From an uncultured Candidatus Entotheonella sp. (GTDB lineage Bacteria > Tectomicrobia > Entotheonellia > Entotheonellales > Entotheonellaceae), in the NCBI GenBank assembly GCA_951828535.1, contig OX639990.1, positions 855,300-919,299 of the forward strand: 64,000 nt of DNA, in the 5' to 3' direction. The notes under the pieces are model-generated. The model was not told the origin of the DNA, ran no database searches, and worked only from the letters and a program-made list of their open reading frames with translations. The position numbers and the translations under genes were made by a program. Positions 61,139 to 64,000 of this stretch are shown piece by piece (within the stretch, counting starts at the first letter, position 1; every line of letters begins with the position of its first letter).

Positions 61139-61651
61139 ATGCCGGTATCGGAAACGAATTCGCAGATCATCTACACGGCCTTGAAGGATTGCGGCGTGCG
61201 ATTGATTTCCGTCCTGCCGGAAACATGGCTGGTGCACTTGGTGACGCTGGCCGAGGCGGACGCTGACGCCACCCTAGTGCGCTTAGCCAAGGAAGAGGAG
61301 GGTATCGGCATTTCCGCCGGTGCACACCTTGCAGGCATCTCGTCGGCCATGCTGATGCAGAACCACGGCCTGCTGGCCAGCCTCAACGGCATCGTGTCGC
61401 TGGCGCAACTCTACCGCATCCCGCTCCTCATGCTCATCAGCCTGCGGGGCGGGTTTGGCGAGGAGCACCCCTGGCAGACGGAAGGCGGCATGGTGACCGA
61501 GGCGCTGCTGGAAACCCTGCGCGTGCCGTTTGAACGGCTGCAGGCGCCCGGTCACGTCGCCCAGCGCGTCCGTGAGGCGCAGACCCTGGCCAACGCGGCG
61601 CTGCGACCCGTGGCACTGCTGCTCTGCCGTGAACTGATGTGGGAAGATTAA
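61139..61651 (+). CDS. Sulfopyruvate decarboxylase alpha-like ThDP-binding (PYR-domain) protein
   Basis: 170 residues behind GAGGGAGGACC. This is only the pyrimidine-binding half of a thiamine-diphosphate enzyme, the size of ComD. The activator glutamate lies in AKEEEGIGISAGAHLAG, and MLMQNHGLLASLNGIVSLAQ and PLLMLISLRGGFGEEHPWQ are conserved in sulfopyruvate and phosphonopyruvate decarboxylases. The beta half (ComE, with the GDG Mg/ThDP motif) does not follow. Instead an IS30 remnant lies about 180 bp downstream. The enzyme may find its partner elsewhere, or the operon may have been broken. Sulfopyruvate would yield sulfoacetaldehyde. Confidence 0.85.
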   Translation: MPVSETNSQIIYTALKDCGVRLISVLPETWLVHLVTLAEADADATLVRLAKEEEGIGISAGAHLAGISSAMLMQNHGLLASLNGIVSLAQLYRIPLLMLISLRGGFGEEHPWQTEGGMVTEALLETLRVPFERLQAPGHVAQRVREAQTLANAALRPVALLLCRELMWED

Positions 61652-61830
61652 ACGCGGTGACACGTTGGATTACGATGGCAGCGAACCGCCTGGTAGCCAT
61701 TGCGTCGAGGAAATTCAGGCATCAGAACGCCCATGAACCACGAGGCCAAGATCGGCCACTGGTGAGAATTGTAATGCTGACGGGGAAGGCCATGCTGGTT
61801 TATTCAGCGGGGTGGAAAGCAGTCATATCG

Positions 61831-62170
61831 GTGCTGTTCTTCGTCGCGTCGCCGAGGCCGTCAAAGGGCTTCTGGCCGGCTTGCCGCCACAGTGACGTCA
61901 AACGGTCTCACCTTCGACAATGGAACGGAGTTCGCCAGACTTTACCGGCTCCATGATCTCGGTATCGAGCCCTTTTTCTGTGAGGCGCATGCCCCGTGGC
62001 AAAAGGGCGGTGTGGAAAATGCCATGGGCCGCATGCGTCGCAGCAACCCTGTAAGACGGACTGGCGCTCTTGCCAGAGAACCGCTTTACGGAGCTGATGC
62101 AGGCGTGTAGCAACCCGCCTCGTAAATGCCTCTTACCGGCGTTCAGCCGGGACCTTCTGGAAACACGGGT
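61831..62170 (+). pseudogene. IS30-family transposase fragment, frameshifted
   Basis: Three pieces in different frames read as an IS30 C-terminus: AVLRRVAEAVKGLLAGLPPQ; then TFDNGTEFARLYRLHDLGIE, FFCEAHAPWQKGGVENAMGR; then LPENRFTELMQACSNPPRKC. The catalytic Asp (DNGTEF) and Glu (GGVEN) of the DDE core can be recognised. At least two frameshifts and the missing N-terminal half make it inactive. Confidence 0.75.
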
Positions 62171-62194
62171 TGCCTCTGTAATGTAAATCCACGA

Positions 62195-62210
62195 TCCGGC
62201 TTCCGCCGGA
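62195..62210. repeat. Short palindromic intergenic repeat
   Basis: TCCGGC-TTCC-GCCGGA followed by GTGACGG. This hairpin type is frequent as a dispersed intergenic repeat in many genomes. Confidence 0.5.
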
Positions 62211-62274
62211 GTGACGGCGTCTATTTTCAGACACTCACACCGCTTGCAAGGCCCGCGGGGAATGCCGGCCGCGT

Positions 62275-63822
62275 CTACGACTGCGGCTTGATCCAGGCCG
62301 TGCGGTAGTCCTGCGGGGTGATGGCTTTTTCGAGGAGGGCGATGGTGTCGATGACGAGGGAGCGTTGCGGTTCGCTCAACTCGTGGCTGACCTCGTGGAG
62401 AATGTTGCGGACGATATTCCAGTTCTCGGTCAGCTTGAAGGACCTGACGTCGGCCTCCAGGGCCTCGACGAGCGTGGTGCATTGACGCCGCAGGCCGGCG
62501 GGGTTCTTGCCGTCGCAGGCTTGGGCGAAAATGACGATAGCGGTCAGCCATATCTTGCCGCCCCAACCGGCCCATTGGATGCCGCGGCCGGCGGCTTGCC
62601 CGGCCGCCTGCCACTGTTGGGCGGCGAGGCGGGCAAAGGCCAGCGCGAGGTGATTGCTGACGTGGCCGGAGTAGCGTTCAATGGCGCCCTGAGCTTTCTT
62701 GACGGCGTCGTCGAAACGCCGCAACTGCACCAGAACGCGGCTTTCGGCGGCCAGGAGATGGGCGTGGAACTTGACGGGGATATTGGACAGCCCATCCTCG
62801 TAGGCGTCAAGGGCCTGGTGCAGCGCCTTGTGCGCCTCTTCCGTTGAGGTGGTCTGGCTGGCCCGCCGTTGGTAGAGCGCACCGCGCAGCCGGTAGATGT
62901 TGTAATCCTTGCGGTTCTTGCTCTGCACGGTGGCCAGGTCGCGGATCACCAGGTCTTCGTCCTCGGGCAGGCCGCGGCGGAAATACGCCTCGGCGCGGCT
63001 GACGAAGCATCCGACGTCCGCCGGGTTGCGGTTTAACCCTTCGGTGGCGAGTTCAATCGCGTTCTCATAATTGCCGGTACGCGTTTCGAGGTCGAGGAGC
63101 TGGTAACGCACGGCGCTGTTGTAGGGGTTCAGTTCCAGCGCCTCACCCAACGTCTGCTTGGCGGTCTGCGGCTCCAGTTCGCTCTGCACGGCACCCAGCG
63201 CCATGAGGTCTTCCTGGCGCCGCTCGCCCCGTGCCTTGATGACCTGCAGCAGGTGCGCCTCGGCGTCGGCATGGCGTCCCAAGGCCTGTTCGCACTGAGC
63301 CACCAGGGACAACTGGGTGACGTTATCCTCCGTGAGGCCGGCCAACAGGTGGGGTAGGGCTTCGGGGTAACGCTTGGCACCGTGCAGCGCTTCCCCCAGC
63401 GCCCAGCGTCCGGCGCGGTGCTCGGGGTGCTGCGCCACGGCGCTTTGCAGCGCCTTGACGGCATCCTCGGGGCGGCGTTGCCACAGCAGGATCTTGCCGG
63501 GCAGCAGCCATTCGTAATGCGCCAGCGTCTCCTGCAACTCAGCCACCGCCTGGCTGTTTTGCAAGGCTTTCTCGGTAACCCGCACCAGCCGGTTATCCGT
63601 GCCGCTCCATTGCTCTTGGGTCGCTTGCTCCTCGCTCAGCAGCAATTTTTCCAGGTTTTGGGTGCGGTAGAGCAGCACGCCCACCAGTGCTACGAGCAGC
63701 AAGGCCGACAGGGTGAAAGGGGCTACGGAAGGGATGAGGTACGTGAGAGGGTCGCTGCCCAATGCACTGGCAAGCGTGACCAAGGCCGTCAGGAACAACA
63801 GGATAAATTGAAGCCGCCGCAT
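62275..63822 (-). CDS. Membrane-anchored TPR protein
   Basis: 515 residues from ATG 63822 (AAGGCGG upstream); a GTG at 63864 would add 14. Two membrane spans (about residues 4-20 and 33-51) are followed by a short coiled-coil segment rich in Gln and Glu (EKLLLSEEQATQEQWSG). A long array of tetratricopeptide-like helices follows (LLWQRRPEDAVKALQSAVAQ, ALGEALELNPYNSAVRYQLL, LATEGLNRNPADVGCFVSRA). This layout is seen in envelope assembly scaffolds such as LapB-like proteins, although the rubredoxin-like metal site of LapB is absent. Partner unknown. AT-rich sequence beyond 63865 probably holds its promoter. Confidence 0.75.
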   Translation of the reverse strand: MRRLQFILLFLTALVTLASALGSDPLTYLIPSVAPFTLSALLLVALVGVLLYRTQNLEKLLLSEEQATQEQWSGTDNRLVRVTEKALQNSQAVAELQETLAHYEWLLPGKILLWQRRPEDAVKALQSAVAQHPEHRAGRWALGEALHGAKRYPEALPHLLAGLTEDNVTQLSLVAQCEQALGRHADAEAHLLQVIKARGERRQEDLMALGAVQSELEPQTAKQTLGEALELNPYNSAVRYQLLDLETRTGNYENAIELATEGLNRNPADVGCFVSRAEAYFRRGLPEDEDLVIRDLATVQSKNRKDYNIYRLRGALYQRRASQTTSTEEAHKALHQALDAYEDGLSNIPVKFHAHLLAAESRVLVQLRRFDDAVKKAQGAIERYSGHVSNHLALAFARLAAQQWQAAGQAAGRGIQWAGWGGKIWLTAIVIFAQACDGKNPAGLRRQCTTLVEALEADVRSFKLTENWNIVRNILHEVSHELSEPQRSLVIDTIALLEKAITPQDYRTAWIKPQS

Positions 63823-64000
63823 GATCCGCCTTATTAGGACTTGCGTCCCCAATTGCCTATTCACGAATTGTCAAAAAAAACGTTCGGTTATTCTATCACA
63901 CCGTCGTGCAGGTTCATACCACCCGGGCGGTCCGTCCCTCAGCCGCAAGGTTGCTTTTTCTTTCCCTCGTGAGTGATTTGATATATGGTGACAGCAACGC

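Larger units (their letters stand above)
61652..62274. other. Intergenic region with IS30 relic and palindrome
   Basis: No intact gene. Contents are the decayed IS30 transposase (61831-62170) and the hairpin repeat at 62195-62210. Confidence 0.6.

Overview
The window reads as a GC-rich chromosomal segment of a metabolically versatile, probably Gram-negative heterotroph. It carries Sec- or Tat-exported proteins, TRAP and ABC importers without their ATPases, many CoA- and flavin-dependent catabolic enzymes, and very little core housekeeping. A Ycf45/SpoIIIAA-type R3H ATPase, an EndoQ-UvrD fusion and the abundance of LLM-type oxidoreductases would fit a poorly cultivated lineage such as Tectomicrobia/Entotheonella or a relative. 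No rRNA or marker gene is present, so this placement is only a guess.

Region 1 (1-18.7 kb) is a core locus broken up by accessory DNA. An EndoQ-UvrD repair helicase (cut by the window edge) is divergent from dctQM of a TRAP transporter. The likely dctP lies about 11.7 kb away on the other strand. In between are a Sel1 protein, a short AT-richer array of integron-like cassettes (attC-like sites, a TIR/membrane-protein pair and two orphan genes), remnants of a recombinase, an ISKra4 transposase and a tyrosine integrase, and a small biosynthetic-looking cluster. That cluster holds a PaaK-like ligase, a flavin-dependent halogenase with an intact WxWxIP motif, a DUF1330 protein, an O-methyltransferase and an alpha/beta hydrolase, plus a triplicated 44-bp leader repeat. 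A RelBE-type toxin-antitoxin pair closes the region.

Region 2 (19-40.7 kb) is catabolic and housekeeping: enolase-superfamily enzyme, crotonase, HMG-CoA-lyase-like enzyme, acyl-CoA dehydrogenase, R3H ATPase, LLM oxidoreductase, OtsA-OtsB fusion, HtrA protease, rhodanese, a helical-repeat protein, tRNA-Thr(CGU), lutABC, an HpaB/extradiol dioxygenase/AhpD-like set, ogt, a damaged Uma2 gene and a Tat-exported phosphotriesterase-like hydrolase.

Region 3 (40.7-54.2 kb) contains a carbohydrate ABC importer, a GH105 protein, a DHA2 efflux pump, a dipeptide-type ABC importer and a small Cys-rich secreted protein. It also holds the most striking feature of the window. A linalool dehydratase/isomerase-family gene (44452-46008, minus) is interrupted by one in-frame TGA, exactly where the family has its second active-site cysteine. 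Eleven nucleotides downstream is a hairpin with a GGUCU loop, matching the layout of the E. coli fdhF SECIS. This is a strong candidate for a new selenoprotein family.

Region 4 (54.9-64 kb) has a ferredoxin-NADP reductase, then an LLM monooxygenase, a double UxaA/SuyB-like lyase, a TauE/SafE exporter and a sulfopyruvate-decarboxylase-alpha-like protein. Together these suggest a C3-sulfonate module. An IS30 remnant and a membrane-anchored TPR protein end the window.
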